From assembly GCA_039942715.1 (NCBI GenBank), contig JBDVBY010000006.1, forward strand, positions 372,001-436,000: 64,000 nt of DNA, written 5' to 3'. The translations under genes and the position numbers were made by a program. Each line of letters opens with the position of its first letter. Within the stretch, counting starts at the first letter, position 1. The stretch is from JABDJX01 sp039942715. GTDB taxonomy: Bacteria; Pseudomonadota; Alphaproteobacteria; Rhodobacterales; Rhodobacteraceae. The notes below the pieces were generated by a model. The model was not told the origin of the DNA. It searched no databases and saw only the letters and a list, made by a program, of their open reading frames with translations. Positions 42,054-51,241 of the stretch are shown piece by piece.

Positions 42054-42383
42054 ATGATGCGTATTGCTTATTTAATCGCTTTGCTCGCGTTTCCGGCTTT
42101 TGCTGACGAGGCTCCGCAGGATGGCTTTTGCATAAAAAATAGCTCTGACTACACACATCTTTTCCAGACAGAAACCCGTGAAGGCGCGACGCAAAGCGCT
42201 CGTCTAGCACCCGACGAACAGCTCTGCGCCACCGCAACCAAAGCGGCTGATGGGGTCATCCGCGTGTTTGAGAATGAAGACGTGGTCGAAGGTTGTGGCC
42301 GTATCGTGCCCGTTGGTACTACTGAAGCGTTGATTGCCTACGCGGAGTTCGACCGATGCGCATGGGGCTCGCACAACCAATGA
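42054..42383 (+). CDS. Small secreted cysteine-containing protein
   Basis: A 109-residue protein with signal peptide MMRIAYLIALLAFPAFA. The mature part holds four cysteines (DGFCIKN, EQLCATAT, EGCGR, DRCAWG) that could form two disulfides in the periplasm. Family unknown to me. ATG 42054 or 42057 is the start, since the open frame before it is polar. It is divergent from cytochrome P460, with about 155 bases between them. Confidence 0.7.
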   Translation: MMRIAYLIALLAFPAFADEAPQDGFCIKNSSDYTHLFQTETREGATQSARLAPDEQLCATATKAADGVIRVFENEDVVEGCGRIVPVGTTEALIAYAEFDRCAWGSHNQ

Positions 42384-42618
42384 GTTCGAAAGCAGGTATT
42401 AGAGACTGCTCCGGAGCGATAATCGACTGAGGGGGTATTGCCGCTCGTCACATCTTGACCCTCTTCAGGATATTTTTCTCGGTTAATTGCCGCTAAAGGT
42501 ACTTCTCCGCCATTTCGGCATCATTTGTGCAATCATGACGCAAGGTTAGGATTCAATTTCTCCTTATTAGCGTCGCGATTATTATTCAGGAAAGCGATGC
42601 ACACACTCCCAAAACCTC

Positions 42619-42643
42619 GGCGGGCCCAACGGCTCGCCTTTTT
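42619..42643 (+). terminator. Orphan intrinsic terminator, rightward
   Basis: GGCGGGCC and GGCTCGCC pair (one mismatch) around CAAC and are followed by TTTTT. It stands 236 bases after the nearest plus-strand stop, in the 342-base gap 42384-42725, so it may end a small untranslated RNA or a long 3' UTR. No coding region is supported in this gap. Confidence 0.6.
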
Positions 42644-42725
42644 CTGTTTCTCCTCAATGACTGCAGCGCGGAACAAACTGGACCTTTTGGCCCTTAACTC
42701 CAATGTTTGAATTGCCATTGATGCT

Positions 42726-44318
42726 TCAAGCCGAGCCAACAAACGAGTTTGATAGGGCCCGATCCCAGTATTTCGCGAACGCCGGGTGAACAGCATCGTT
42801 ACTCTCAAGGTCTCCTGGATCAAGCCACAAGTATTGGCTTGCAGCAGATCGCGCTTCTCTGCTGTTGATCCTTATCATCAGGTGATGTGGAGTAAATTCT
42901 GATGGGTGTGAAAGCCCTGACGACTCTACGGCCTCACGAAGGGCTGTTAGTGTATTCTTATGGAAGTTTGCGACCCTTGCACCCTTGTCCCCAACGACCA
43001 GTGCCTTGTAGCGACCAGCGTCTTGTGTGGTCACTCCAGTTGGGCATTTCCCAGTGTGGCAGGCTTGGGCTTGAATGCAGCCCAAGTCAAACATGAAGCC
43101 CCGAGCGATGTTGCAGCTATCCGCCCCTAAAGCAAAAACCCTACACATGTCGAACGCGCTGATTAGTTTGCCAGATGCGATTAGCTTAACTTGGTCTCTT
43201 ATGCCGAGTCCCACAAGCGTATTGTGAACAAGCATAAGGCCCTCGCGCAGCGGTGCCCCCTTGTGATCTGCAAATTCAACGGGCGCCGCGCCTGTTCCGC
43301 CTTCGGCGCCATCAACAGTAATAAAGTCGGGACAGTTATCACTTTCTTTGATCGCCTTCGCAATCGCGAACCACTCCCACGGATGACCAACGCACAATTT
43401 AATCCCAATCGGCTTTCCACCGGAGAGCCTCCGGAGGCTGCCTACGAAATCGCAGAGCTCGAGCGGCGTAGAAAAAGCGCTATGGGCACTTGGGCTGATG
43501 CAATCGACACCGATTTCAACACCACGTGCCGCGGCAATTTCTTCGGTGACCTTTGCACCAAGAAGGATACCACCATGTCCGGGTTTTGCACCCTGTGACA
43601 GCTTTATCTCGATCATCTTCACTTGATCGTCAGCGGAGGTCCCAGAGAATTTTTCTGGGTCAAATTTCCCGTCCTTTGTGCGGCACCCAAAATACCCACT
43701 ACCAATCTGCCAGATCAGATCACCGCCGTGCTTGCGGTGAAACTTTGAGATTGAGCCTTCGCCTGTTGTATGTGCAAACCCGCCCGCTTTCGCGCCTTGA
43801 TTTAGAGCTTCGATGGCATTCGGGGACAACGCGCCATAGGACATGCCTGATATGTTTAGGACTGACCCGTTGTAGGGTTTCTTACAGCTTGGGCCACCAA
43901 AGGTTACTGTGAAGGGGTCCGTGGAGAGATGCGACGGCATCATGGAGTGGTTGATCCACTCATGCCCAACTTCGTTTACATTGCGTAGTGTCCCGAACGG
44001 TCTGAGGCCTTCCATACCCTTTGCACGCCGATAGACCAATGCCCGTTGTTCGCGTGAAAAAGGAGTTTCCTCGTGATCGCTTTCCAGAAAGTACTGGCGG
44101 ATCTCAGGCCGAAAATGTTCAAAAAGAAACCGAAGCCGCGCTACCAAAGGATAGTTCTTTAGAACCGCACTTTTGTTCTGAAAAAGGTCATATAGCCCCA
44201 CCAGACCTAAGAGCAAAGATAGGCCCGAAATTACACCGCCGAAAAAGGGGGCGATCAGCGCCACGAGTCGGCCGAGTGGGACAAGAAGCAGTACGAGAGC
44301 TAAGGGAAGGTATCGCAT
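42726..44318 (-). CDS. FMN-binding glutamate synthase-like protein
   Basis: A 530-residue protein matching the central/FMN domain of glutamate synthase (Glu_synthase, GltB2-like), without glutaminase domain. Two membrane helices stand at the N-terminus (residues 1-45). Signatures include NISGMSYGALSPNAIEALN, GEGSISKFHRKHGGDLIWQIGSGYFG, GAKPGHGGILLG and FITVDGAEGGTGAAPVEFAD. A cysteine cluster CIQAQACHTGKCPTG fits the 3Fe-4S site. It is probably membrane-attached and of unknown substrate. The next minus-strand gene upstream is ppk2. Confidence 0.9.
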   Translation of the reverse strand: MRYLPLALVLLLVPLGRLVALIAPFFGGVISGLSLLLGLVGLYDLFQNKSAVLKNYPLVARLRFLFEHFRPEIRQYFLESDHEETPFSREQRALVYRRAKGMEGLRPFGTLRNVNEVGHEWINHSMMPSHLSTDPFTVTFGGPSCKKPYNGSVLNISGMSYGALSPNAIEALNQGAKAGGFAHTTGEGSISKFHRKHGGDLIWQIGSGYFGCRTKDGKFDPEKFSGTSADDQVKMIEIKLSQGAKPGHGGILLGAKVTEEIAAARGVEIGVDCISPSAHSAFSTPLELCDFVGSLRRLSGGKPIGIKLCVGHPWEWFAIAKAIKESDNCPDFITVDGAEGGTGAAPVEFADHKGAPLREGLMLVHNTLVGLGIRDQVKLIASGKLISAFDMCRVFALGADSCNIARGFMFDLGCIQAQACHTGKCPTGVTTQDAGRYKALVVGDKGARVANFHKNTLTALREAVESSGLSHPSEFTPHHLMIRINSREARSAASQYLWLDPGDLESNDAVHPAFAKYWDRALSNSFVGSA

Positions 44319-44401
44319 ACTGGAATTCCAATCAGTCTATGGCAAAGTGTGTTGCAGGGCCGGTGCAGGCAAATGTTTAGCCGGCGTCTAGGAAGGGATG
44401 G

Positions 44402-45193
44402 CTAGCCGAGATCGAGATGCGCCTCCGGCACAAATGTTTGATCATCCATGGGGGGTCTGACGTAGCCGCGTTGAGGCGGTCGGTCTTCTAACTTGACGGG
44501 CGGATGCTGGACCTCTTCATAAGAGATCAGCGACAAAAGATGGCTGATGCAATTCAAGCGCGCGTGTTTCTTCACGTCGGAATTCACGACGTACCAAGGC
44601 GCTTGCTTGATATCAGTATGTGCAAACATGTCATCTTTCGCCTTGGAGTAGTCCACCCATTTCTTACGGCTTTCCAAGTCCATGGGACTAAGCTTCCACT
44701 GTTTCGTGGGGTCGGTCAGGCGTTTTTGGAAACGCCGCTCCTGCTCGTCATCACTCACCGAAAACCAATATTTGATCAGCTGAATGCCTGACCGAACCAA
44801 CATACGCTCGAATTCAGGACAACTCCGCATAAACTCTTTGTATTCTTCGTCGGTACAAAACCTCATAACGCGCTCGACACCTCCGCGATTATACCAGGAG
44901 CGGTCGAAAATGATGATTTCCCCGGCCGCGGGCAAATGGGCGACGTATCTTTGAAAGTACCATTGTGACTTTTCCCGCTCCGTCGGAGCCGGCAGCGCAA
45001 CAACTTGGCAGATGCGAGGGTTCATGGCTTCGGTGATCCGTTTGATCGTGCCCCCCTTGCCAGCGGCATCACGTCCCTCGAAGATGATTGCGATGCGTTG
45101 GCCAGAATGCTTGACCCACTCTTGAACCTTAACGAGCTCGATTTGAAGTCGAGCTAGTTCAGCTTCGTATTTAGAATTCGATACTTTGGCCAT
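44402..45193 (-). CDS. ppk2: Polyphosphate kinase 2
   Basis: A 263-residue single-domain class I PPK2 that uses polyphosphate to phosphorylate ADP or GDP (or the reverse). Walker A is FEGRDAAGKGGTIKR (about residues 39-53), Walker B is IIFDRSWYNRGGVERVM (about residues 98-114), and the lid region is EERRFQKR-like with YWFSVSDDEQERRF. MDLESRKKWVDYSKAKDDMF is conserved. The catalytic residues look complete. It lies 84 bases upstream of the glutamate-synthase-like gene. Confidence 0.95.
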   Translation of the reverse strand: MAKVSNSKYEAELARLQIELVKVQEWVKHSGQRIAIIFEGRDAAGKGGTIKRITEAMNPRICQVVALPAPTEREKSQWYFQRYVAHLPAAGEIIIFDRSWYNRGGVERVMRFCTDEEYKEFMRSCPEFERMLVRSGIQLIKYWFSVSDDEQERRFQKRLTDPTKQWKLSPMDLESRKKWVDYSKAKDDMFAHTDIKQAPWYVVNSDVKKHARLNCISHLLSLISYEEVQHPPVKLEDRPPQRGYVRPPMDDQTFVPEAHLDLG

Positions 45194-45303
45194 TTACGCC
45201 TCCCGCTTCCGCTACCGTTCGGATTTGATCAAAGCAGATTTTTGCCCTTTTTGCTATTTTTGCATGATGTTTCGGCCAGCAGCGGACATTTGAACGCTGC
45301 GCA

Positions 45304-45411
45304 GCATCGGTGAATATGGGCTCATACCGGTCATCTGACGTTTTCGGTCGGGCTTGTTTACTCGATTGAAGCCCTTCAATGTCCACTCTGCGGGACCAAG
45401 CGGACGTTCAA
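45304..45411 (+). repeat. Dispersed repeat, copy A
   Basis: From GCATCGGTGAATATGGGCTC to about GGACGTTC. It matches copy B (50188-50295) with about five differences over the first 80 bases, including GACGTTTTCGGTCGGGCTTG and TTTACTCGATTGAAGCCCTT. It occupies much of the 341-base gap between ppk2 and the Hint gene, which holds no other gene I can support. Confidence 0.85.
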
Positions 45412-45534
45412 CGAATGTTCTAGCGTATCGCATCCAACAACCCTACGCATATACAAATAGCAGCTATGCACGCTAAGCTTGTCATGGTTCGATGATTGTT
45501 GCAAAGTGACTTCGGGGTTGGATAGAGAGCAAAT

Positions 45535-46533
45535 GTGCCCGATTTCACACTGCAATGGGTTTACCAACTGGATGACTTTAACACCGCTGGCGCTTTAGAC
45601 GCTGTACCCAATGAACAAGGCGCGAGAGCCCAAGGCTCACCCCCTTGGCAAATCCAACTAGACGCGGCGGCATTCCCTCTGCAAATCACCGTTTCTGACG
45701 ATGATCCAAATTTCAATGAGATCGGTGATCCAGGACAGGTTCTGGCAAGCGATGTCACCATTGATGGCGTGACATATCTGGCCGGTGCAAGAGTTGTTAT
45801 CAACTATGTAATCACCACGGACGATGGGTTTGAAGGGTATTCAATCTCCCTTGGCTCTAACAACACCGGCAACAATACAACAACGGCCTTCATTACAAAT
45901 ACGCCTTTGGTGCCAGGCCAGACCTATGAATTTACAAGCGAAGGAAACATAGGGAACAGCAACAATTTCGGATTCGATGATTTTGCTTGCTTTGCTGCTG
46001 GAACGCTCATCAGTACGATTAATGGCAACCAACTAGTCGAACATATAAAAGTCGGCGATTTGGTCACAACTCGCGATTATGGCGATTTGGCAGTCACATG
46101 GATTGGCAAGCGGACCATTCCCGGCGTTGGAAAAATGGCGCCAATTCTCTTCAGGTCAGGTGCGTTTAGCGTAACAAAAGACCTAATTGTTTCGCCAAAT
46201 CATCGGATGCTTTTCTCAGGATATGAAGCTGAATTACTTTTTGGAGAGCAAGAAATACTCGTTCCCGCCAAAGCATTAATCAATGACAATACAATACTGC
46301 GAGTTGAAACAGGATTGGTGACTTACGTGCATTTGATGTTTGAAGAGCATCAAATCATTTGCGCGAACGGGGCTTGGTCAGAAAGCTTCTTTGCTGGGCA
46401 AGAGGCGCTAGGGAATATGGATGACGAACAATTGCAGGAATTTTACGAACTCTTTCCAGAGAAGCGAAACTGTACCGCCATGCGCCCCGCCCGCCCCATA
46501 GCGAAATCATTCGAAGGAAAGCTCTTGTCGTGA
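45535..46533 (+). CDS. Hint-domain protein
   Basis: A 332-residue protein. Residues 1-155 form a polar, Asn/Thr-rich beta domain, probably exposed outside the cell. Residues 158-300 are a Hedgehog/intein-type Hint domain: CFAAGTLISTINGNQLVEHI, VGDLVTTRDYG, VSPNHRMLFSG, EILVPAKALIND and YVHLMFEEHQIICANG. The N-terminal Cys and the B-block His are present; no C-terminal extein follows in the usual sense. Such proteins are common in Rhodobacteraceae. The start is GTG 45535. No export partner lies beside it. Confidence 0.88.
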   Translation: MPDFTLQWVYQLDDFNTAGALDAVPNEQGARAQGSPPWQIQLDAAAFPLQITVSDDDPNFNEIGDPGQVLASDVTIDGVTYLAGARVVINYVITTDDGFEGYSISLGSNNTGNNTTTAFITNTPLVPGQTYEFTSEGNIGNSNNFGFDDFACFAAGTLISTINGNQLVEHIKVGDLVTTRDYGDLAVTWIGKRTIPGVGKMAPILFRSGAFSVTKDLIVSPNHRMLFSGYEAELLFGEQEILVPAKALINDNTILRVETGLVTYVHLMFEEHQIICANGAWSESFFAGQEALGNMDDEQLQEFYELFPEKRNCTAMRPARPIAKSFEGKLLS

Positions 46534-47075
46534 ATGGATAGAGCTCCACCCACGACGTATTACTTGGCCGCAAGGCGATCGCCCGTATTTGGGCTCTAAG
46601 CGGGCATGTGGCGGTGAATTCCGGGTTGATGATTTGGCGTTCTGAAGATGAATGATTAATCATCCAGTCTAGTTAAGTATTTAGACAATTGATACGAATC
46701 GCTGACTCGATCACAACCTATGTGCGAGTAAGCTAATGCGTGTGTTGCATTTGAAATGAGTGTTTTGTTACGAGTACCCCCAACTGTCGTATACCGATGG
46801 TTGGGGCCTTCAAAAGCTAAAGTAGCTCCTAGGGATTGAACTGAATCCCATGAAATAAACAAAAAAAGACGGGCCAAAGGCCCGCCCAGTTTGGAAATGT
46901 GTGTGTGTTCAGTGTGTGGTTATTTGGAAGTAGTCACAACTTTATGGAGAGCAACTTAGGCGGGAATGTGGCGAATCCAATCTTTTTCTGGGTTTCAAAT
47001 ATTGATGCTCGCCACTAACCCCATCAGTAAGTGATTTGTGATGGCGCTCAAGTTTACTGGCAGGGAGACGAAGCA
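46534..47075. other. Gap with a leftward terminator, no gene seen
   Basis: A 542-base, A+T-rich stretch. The only clear structure is the terminator at 46870-46884 on the minus strand. Open frames here are short and unlike real proteins. A minus-strand RNA ending at about 46863 is possible. Confidence 0.4.
46863..46884 (-). terminator. Orphan intrinsic terminator, leftward
   Basis: CGGGCC-AAA-GGCCCG is a perfect stem, and on the minus strand it is followed by GTCTTTTTTT. No minus-strand protein gene ends before it within 500 bases, so a small RNA is possible. Confidence 0.7.
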
Positions 47076-47255
47076 ATGAGGACAAATCGAAAGTTTCGCG
47101 TCAAATACTCTGCAGTCCGCCAAGAGTGCGCCGTCATTCATTCCGAATCCGAGGAACAAGCCAGACGGGCGTTGGAGTTCAAACTTCGTTCCGAGTGCCA
47201 AGATGAGATAGAGTCGCTGGAAACATTCGTCATTTGCTCAGTCGAACAGGATTAG
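47076..47255 (+). CDS. Small hypothetical protein
   Basis: A 59-residue protein starting MRTNRKFRVKYSAVRQECAV, then an acidic helix ESEEQARRALEFKLR and a tail ESLETFVICS. GGGAGACGAAGCA before ATG 47076 is a usable SD. It resembles short beta-alpha-beta proteins seen near mobile genes but I do not recognise a family. It lies alone between the Hint gene and a repeat copy. Confidence 0.55.
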   Translation: MRTNRKFRVKYSAVRQECAVIHSESEEQARRALEFKLRSECQDEIESLETFVICSVEQD

Positions 47256-47284
47256 TCGAACCATCCGAAATCAGAAGCTGCCTT

Positions 47285-47392
47285 AAACGGAGTTCCGCTA
47301 TGGGCTCAGAACGGTCATCCGACGATTTCAGTTGGGTAAAATCGCCCTGAAAGTGGCCTCAAGGTCGGCTGAGCGGACTTAGCGGACATAAT
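47285..47392 (+). repeat. Dispersed repeat, copy C (diverged)
   Basis: CTATGGGCTCAGAACGGTCA, then CCGACGATTTCAGTTGGG and GGTCGGCTGAGCGGACTTAG match the plan of copies A and B, but the middle differs. It lies directly before the end of the SDR gene. Confidence 0.65.
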
Positions 47393-48157
47393 TCAACGCG
47401 TCAGGTAGCCGCCGTCAATAACCAGAACTTCGCCGGTGACATAACCAGACGCTGGCGAACAAAGATAAATTGCAGCGGCGCCGATGTCTTCAGGTGCGCC
47501 AACTCTTTGCATTGGTGTCATGTTTTTCCACACAGCGGCCCACTCAGGATTATTTAGCCCACCAGCGGTCATTTCGGTTTGAATGTACCCCGGTGCAATT
47601 GCGTTAACCCGGATATTGTCTCCCGCATATTCGCTGGCAAGGCTCTTGGTCAGCATATGCACCGCGGCCTTTGACGCATTATAGGCCGCCTGCTGCTGGG
47701 GAATGTTTGAAATGTATCCAGAGATCGAACCGATGTTCAGGATAACGCCGCTTTGCTGTTTACGCATCTGGGTTAATCCGGCGCGGCACGCCCGAAAAAC
47801 ACTATCAAGGTTGATATCCATAATGCGGCGATAGTTTTCGTCAGAAAAGCTCTCGGTTTCCCCATGCTGCGCGACTCCGGCATTGTTCACCAGCACATCC
47901 AGCTTTCCCACCAATTCCAACGTATCGGCAATTAATTTCCCGGGGCCGTCCTCATCGCGCATATTTCCTTGAATGTACTCAACGTTGTGACCCTTATTGC
48001 GAAGCGCTTCAATAACGTCAGGCCGTGGCGTTTTTGACGATGCCACGACATGTGCACCTGCCTCGGCAAGCGCTTGAACAATGCCGAGGCCGATCCCTCG
48101 CGTACCGCCTGTAACCAATGCTGTCTGCCCATCAAGGCGAAACTTCTTCATGATCAT
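47393..48157 (-). CDS. SDR family oxidoreductase
   Basis: A 254-residue short-chain dehydrogenase of the classical type. The NAD(P) motif is LVTGGTRGIGLGIVQAL (residues 14-30). NNAGVAQ (about residue 91) and the catalytic YNASKAAVHMLTKSL (Tyr and Lys, about residues 158-162) are intact, and the C-terminus YVTGEVLVIDGGYLTR is typical. The substrate is unknown. ATG 48157 has GGGAG seven bases upstream. It follows the GMC oxidoreductase by 53 bases, so a two-step alcohol oxidation unit is likely. Confidence 0.92.
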   Translation of the reverse strand: MIMKKFRLDGQTALVTGGTRGIGLGIVQALAEAGAHVVASSKTPRPDVIEALRNKGHNVEYIQGNMRDEDGPGKLIADTLELVGKLDVLVNNAGVAQHGETESFSDENYRRIMDINLDSVFRACRAGLTQMRKQQSGVILNIGSISGYISNIPQQQAAYNASKAAVHMLTKSLASEYAGDNIRVNAIAPGYIQTEMTAGGLNNPEWAAVWKNMTPMQRVGAPEDIGAAAIYLCSPASGYVTGEVLVIDGGYLTR

Positions 48158-48210
48158 CTAACTGCTCCCATCGTTTCGGTTGTCAGGCACGCGCGCCTCT
48201 AAATAGTCCC

Positions 48211-49851
48211 TCAAACAGTGCTTGCTGAGCGATCAAGCTCAAGGATGAAATCAGCACAACGATCACCCAGCATCATAGCCGGAGCGTTGGTATTCCCGGC
48301 ATTAATATTTGGTACAGCGGACATGTCACAAACCCGCAGATTGCTGACGCCGCGCACACGCATGCGTGCGTCCAGCACAGCCATTCGATCCCCATCCGGG
48401 CCCATGCGCACCGTACTGGCCGGATGGTAGTTTGTTTTGACAAACCGACGGCAGTGATCGGCCATAGCATCGACACTCAGATCGGGCCCCGCGGGCGCAA
48501 TGACTTTTTCGATCCTTTTGCCCAATTGCCCGGATTGCAGCACCTCACGGAAAAACATTTGTCCTTCGATCATGGTTTTCATATCTTCGGGATCAAGGAG
48601 CAGATTAGGCGATACAAGCGGCATATCATTAGGATCGCCAGAACGTAGCTCGACACTGCCCCGGGACTTTGGTTTGATCAAAACAGTCGTAATTGTGACT
48701 CCGTATGTGTCATCGAATACCTCCTGTAGGTCCCGGTCCAGATACACGATGGGCACGCAAAAAGCCTGAATTGACGGCGGCGCATCACGCACAAGAGGAT
48801 TGACAAAGGCCCCCGCTTCGAATCCGGCAGAAGTTATTGGCCCACTACCGAACATCTTGAACTGAAGCCCGTTTTTCAGCATGCGCCAGCCGACACCTTG
48901 CCTATAGTATCCATAGGGCCCATTGGCGACTGAGATCACCGGTACCTCCGGATGATCGATCAGATTTTGACCGACGCCCGGAAGATCAACTACTGTTTTG
49001 ATGCTTTTGGACGCCAGATGCTCGGCTGGGCCCAGTCCAGACAACATCAACAATTTCGGCGTCACCAAAGCCCCCGCAGAAACCACAATGTCAGATTTGG
49101 AATATGCTGTATGTTCGTGCCCTGCGGCATCTTTGTAAGTAACGCCTGTTGCCTTGCCGTCTACAATCTCAATGCATCGCACCGTGGCGCGCAGTTTCAC
49201 GGTTAGACGCGGATCATTTTTGAGCGGCTCAACAAAGGCATAGGCCGCGCTACTTCGCTTTCCGCTGCGGTTGGTGAACTGGTAATACCCGACGCCGCGT
49301 TGCCCACTGCCATTGAAGTCGTGATTGTAAGGTTCGCCCATTTGCTGAACGCTTTGTACGAACCAACGCGAAACATCGTCAATATGCCCTGGATCGGAGA
49401 CCTGCACGGGACCGTCTGCGCCGTGCAGGTCATTTTGCAATCGATTGTTGCCTTCGATGCGTTTGAAATGGTGAAGGACAGTTGCCCAATCCCATGGCGC
49501 TCCGTCGTTATCCCCGCGCAGGATTTCGTCCCACTCGTCATAGTCGGAGGGCCGGCCCCGCATATAGACCTGTGCATTGACTGACGACCCGCCACCCAGA
49601 ACATTGCCCTGTGGAATATCATGCACTCGTCCGCCAAGATGCTGCTGCGGTGTGGTGTGATGATAGGTCATATACTTGCTATCAGCGATCAGTTTGAAAA
49701 TGCCCGGCGGCATATCAAGCAAAGGATGATGGTGCGAATATCCAGCCTCAAGCAATAACACACGCCGATCTCCATCAGTGACCAACCTTGCGGCGACCAC
49801 GCAACCGGACGAACCTCCGCCGATAACAATGTGATCGTATTCTTCCGCCAT
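48211..49851 (-). CDS. GMC family FAD-dependent alcohol oxidoreductase
   Basis: A 546-residue glucose-methanol-choline oxidoreductase, close in build to choline dehydrogenase BetA. The FAD motif is YDHIVIGGGSSGCVVAARLV (residues 4-23). GGSSVNAQVYMRGRPSDYD is the GMC signature 1, and GALVTPKLLMLSGLGPAEHL signature 2. The catalytic region NYHPASTVRMG and NINAGNTNAPAMMLGDRCAD closes the protein. SD AGGA fits ATG 49851. No betaine aldehyde dehydrogenase adjoins it directly; an ALDH gene lies about 2 kb upstream. The substrate is unknown. Confidence 0.92.
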   Translation of the reverse strand: MAEEYDHIVIGGGSSGCVVAARLVTDGDRRVLLLEAGYSHHHPLLDMPPGIFKLIADSKYMTYHHTTPQQHLGGRVHDIPQGNVLGGGSSVNAQVYMRGRPSDYDEWDEILRGDNDGAPWDWATVLHHFKRIEGNNRLQNDLHGADGPVQVSDPGHIDDVSRWFVQSVQQMGEPYNHDFNGSGQRGVGYYQFTNRSGKRSSAAYAFVEPLKNDPRLTVKLRATVRCIEIVDGKATGVTYKDAAGHEHTAYSKSDIVVSAGALVTPKLLMLSGLGPAEHLASKSIKTVVDLPGVGQNLIDHPEVPVISVANGPYGYYRQGVGWRMLKNGLQFKMFGSGPITSAGFEAGAFVNPLVRDAPPSIQAFCVPIVYLDRDLQEVFDDTYGVTITTVLIKPKSRGSVELRSGDPNDMPLVSPNLLLDPEDMKTMIEGQMFFREVLQSGQLGKRIEKVIAPAGPDLSVDAMADHCRRFVKTNYHPASTVRMGPDGDRMAVLDARMRVRGVSNLRVCDMSAVPNINAGNTNAPAMMLGDRCADFILELDRSASTV

Positions 49852-50353
49852 CATCTTTCCTGAATTCTATTGCTTTGGCTGTTTAGTGAAACAAAGCTAG
49901 CGAACATTGCAGGTTTGGAGCCGGTCGCACATCGATCCTGCCCATCAAATGATGTTTCAAAGGCGTTCCGAAAACGATGGCACAAAGCTATTGTGGTATG
50001 GAGTTCCATAAAAAGCGACGAGTCCATTTTGCAAGACTTGCCAAATACTATCCGAACGCGAACTGCATGCAAATTGGACGCATTCAGTTCGATCGAAGCC
50101 ATCGGCGCTTGAGCGACGGTTCGAGAATGCGAATGTATGCCAGCAGAACGAGTTTCAATTCAAGACCAGACATATGTGCAATCTACAGCATCGGTCACTA
50201 TGGGCTCATAGCGGTCATCCGACGTTTTCGGTCGGGCTTGTTTACTCGATTGAAGCCCTTCAATGTCGGCTCAGCGGGACGAAGCCACCGTTCGCTGGTT
50301 TGATACGAATGGCGACTTTGCCGTTCTGCGTTTATTTTTATTGAAGATATCAA
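49852..50353. other. Gap carrying repeat copy B, no gene seen
   Basis: A 502-base stretch between the VOC and GMC genes. Apart from the repeat at 50188-50295 it holds short open frames without family sequence. It probably contains the promoter of the GMC-SDR pair, but no clear -35/-10 was picked. Confidence 0.4.
50188..50295 (+). repeat. Dispersed repeat, copy B
   Basis: From GCATCGGTCACTATGGGCTC to GAAGCCACCGTTC. GACGTTTTCGGTCGGGCTTG followed by TTTACTCGATTGAAGCCCTT is identical to copy A. Same orientation as copy A. Confidence 0.85.
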
Positions 50354-51241
50354 TCAGACCAAACCCTTTCCAAACCTCAGTATGACGTTCGCGGTATCTT
50401 CTGGTTGCGTTGCATATCGCCCGGACGCAGTCGTCTTAAGGTGCAGGTCGCTCTTTATAATCCAAGCCTCGATCTGCTTGGCATCATGGTAGTTCAGGTC
50501 CATAGCAACGATGCCGGGCGTTTCACTGTCCGCAATGTCTGAAGGTAACTTTCCGAACTCGGCTTGGATAGCATCCAGAGTTTGCACCGAGATCTGTCCG
50601 TTCGCAGATTGAACAGAAAACCCTCCGCTCAAAGATGATGCGTGGCCGTAGATGCCCGTCAGTTTTGCTTTCAGGGCCTTTTGCTGTGCCGCATTGGCCA
50701 TGATCGTGATGCCGTTTATCCCATTTACTGTATTGGGATGCTCAAGCCATTCAGGAACATAGATCAGCTCGGGTCGGTGCTGCTGGCACAAAAAGAAAGA
50801 GAGCCGCGGGAAGTCTGGGTCGGGCATGAGCGCGAGAGTTGTCTTTGTTCTATCCGCACTCCCATCGGGCAGAGTTACGTCGCGCCCGAATTCGAGGTGG
50901 CCTGCAACGGTGAAACCCGCCGATTTCGCTGTTGCTGCGTCCCGCACGCTGTCTGTGCTATACAACGCACTTAACGCGACACCTTCGCGCTGTTGCAGAT
51001 GTTCAAAGACGTGGCGTCCAAAGTGGAAATCACCAGCGGGCATTTCGTCGATCAAGGTCTCATCATAGATGCCCATGATCTCCAGCAGGCAGCCATCGAA
51101 CATGGCAAGGCTTGTACTGGTGCCCCAAGGATGTTTGCCAACCGCCGTCATGTTGAATCCAAGCGAAATGAGCCGGTCGCGTAGTCCTTCAATATCATGT
51201 GTTGCAAGAAGCGGATGATCGATGCCGAATGATGCGTTCAA
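50354..51241 (-). CDS. VOC family (glyoxalase-like domain) protein
   Basis: A 295-residue protein. FGIDHPLLATHDIEGLRDRLISLGFNMTAVGKHPWGTSTSLAMFDG (residues 5-50) matches the Glyoxalase-3-like VOC domain, with the metal His in IDHPL and the Glu in CLLEIMG. A second half (VNGINGITIMAN onward) forms the other VOC module. The function is unknown. It is the last gene of a minus-strand operon and overlaps the acetyltransferase gene by four bases. Confidence 0.8.
   Translation of the reverse strand: MNASFGIDHPLLATHDIEGLRDRLISLGFNMTAVGKHPWGTSTSLAMFDGCLLEIMGIYDETLIDEMPAGDFHFGRHVFEHLQQREGVALSALYSTDSVRDAATAKSAGFTVAGHLEFGRDVTLPDGSADRTKTTLALMPDPDFPRLSFFLCQQHRPELIYVPEWLEHPNTVNGINGITIMANAAQQKALKAKLTGIYGHASSLSGGFSVQSANGQISVQTLDAIQAEFGKLPSDIADSETPGIVAMDLNYHDAKQIEAWIIKSDLHLKTTASGRYATQPEDTANVILRFGKGLV

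Noticed and set aside
42525..42710. 61-codon plus-strand frame in the gap before the glutamate-synthase-like gene
   Set aside because: It runs through the terminator hairpin and has no ribosome site or family sequence.
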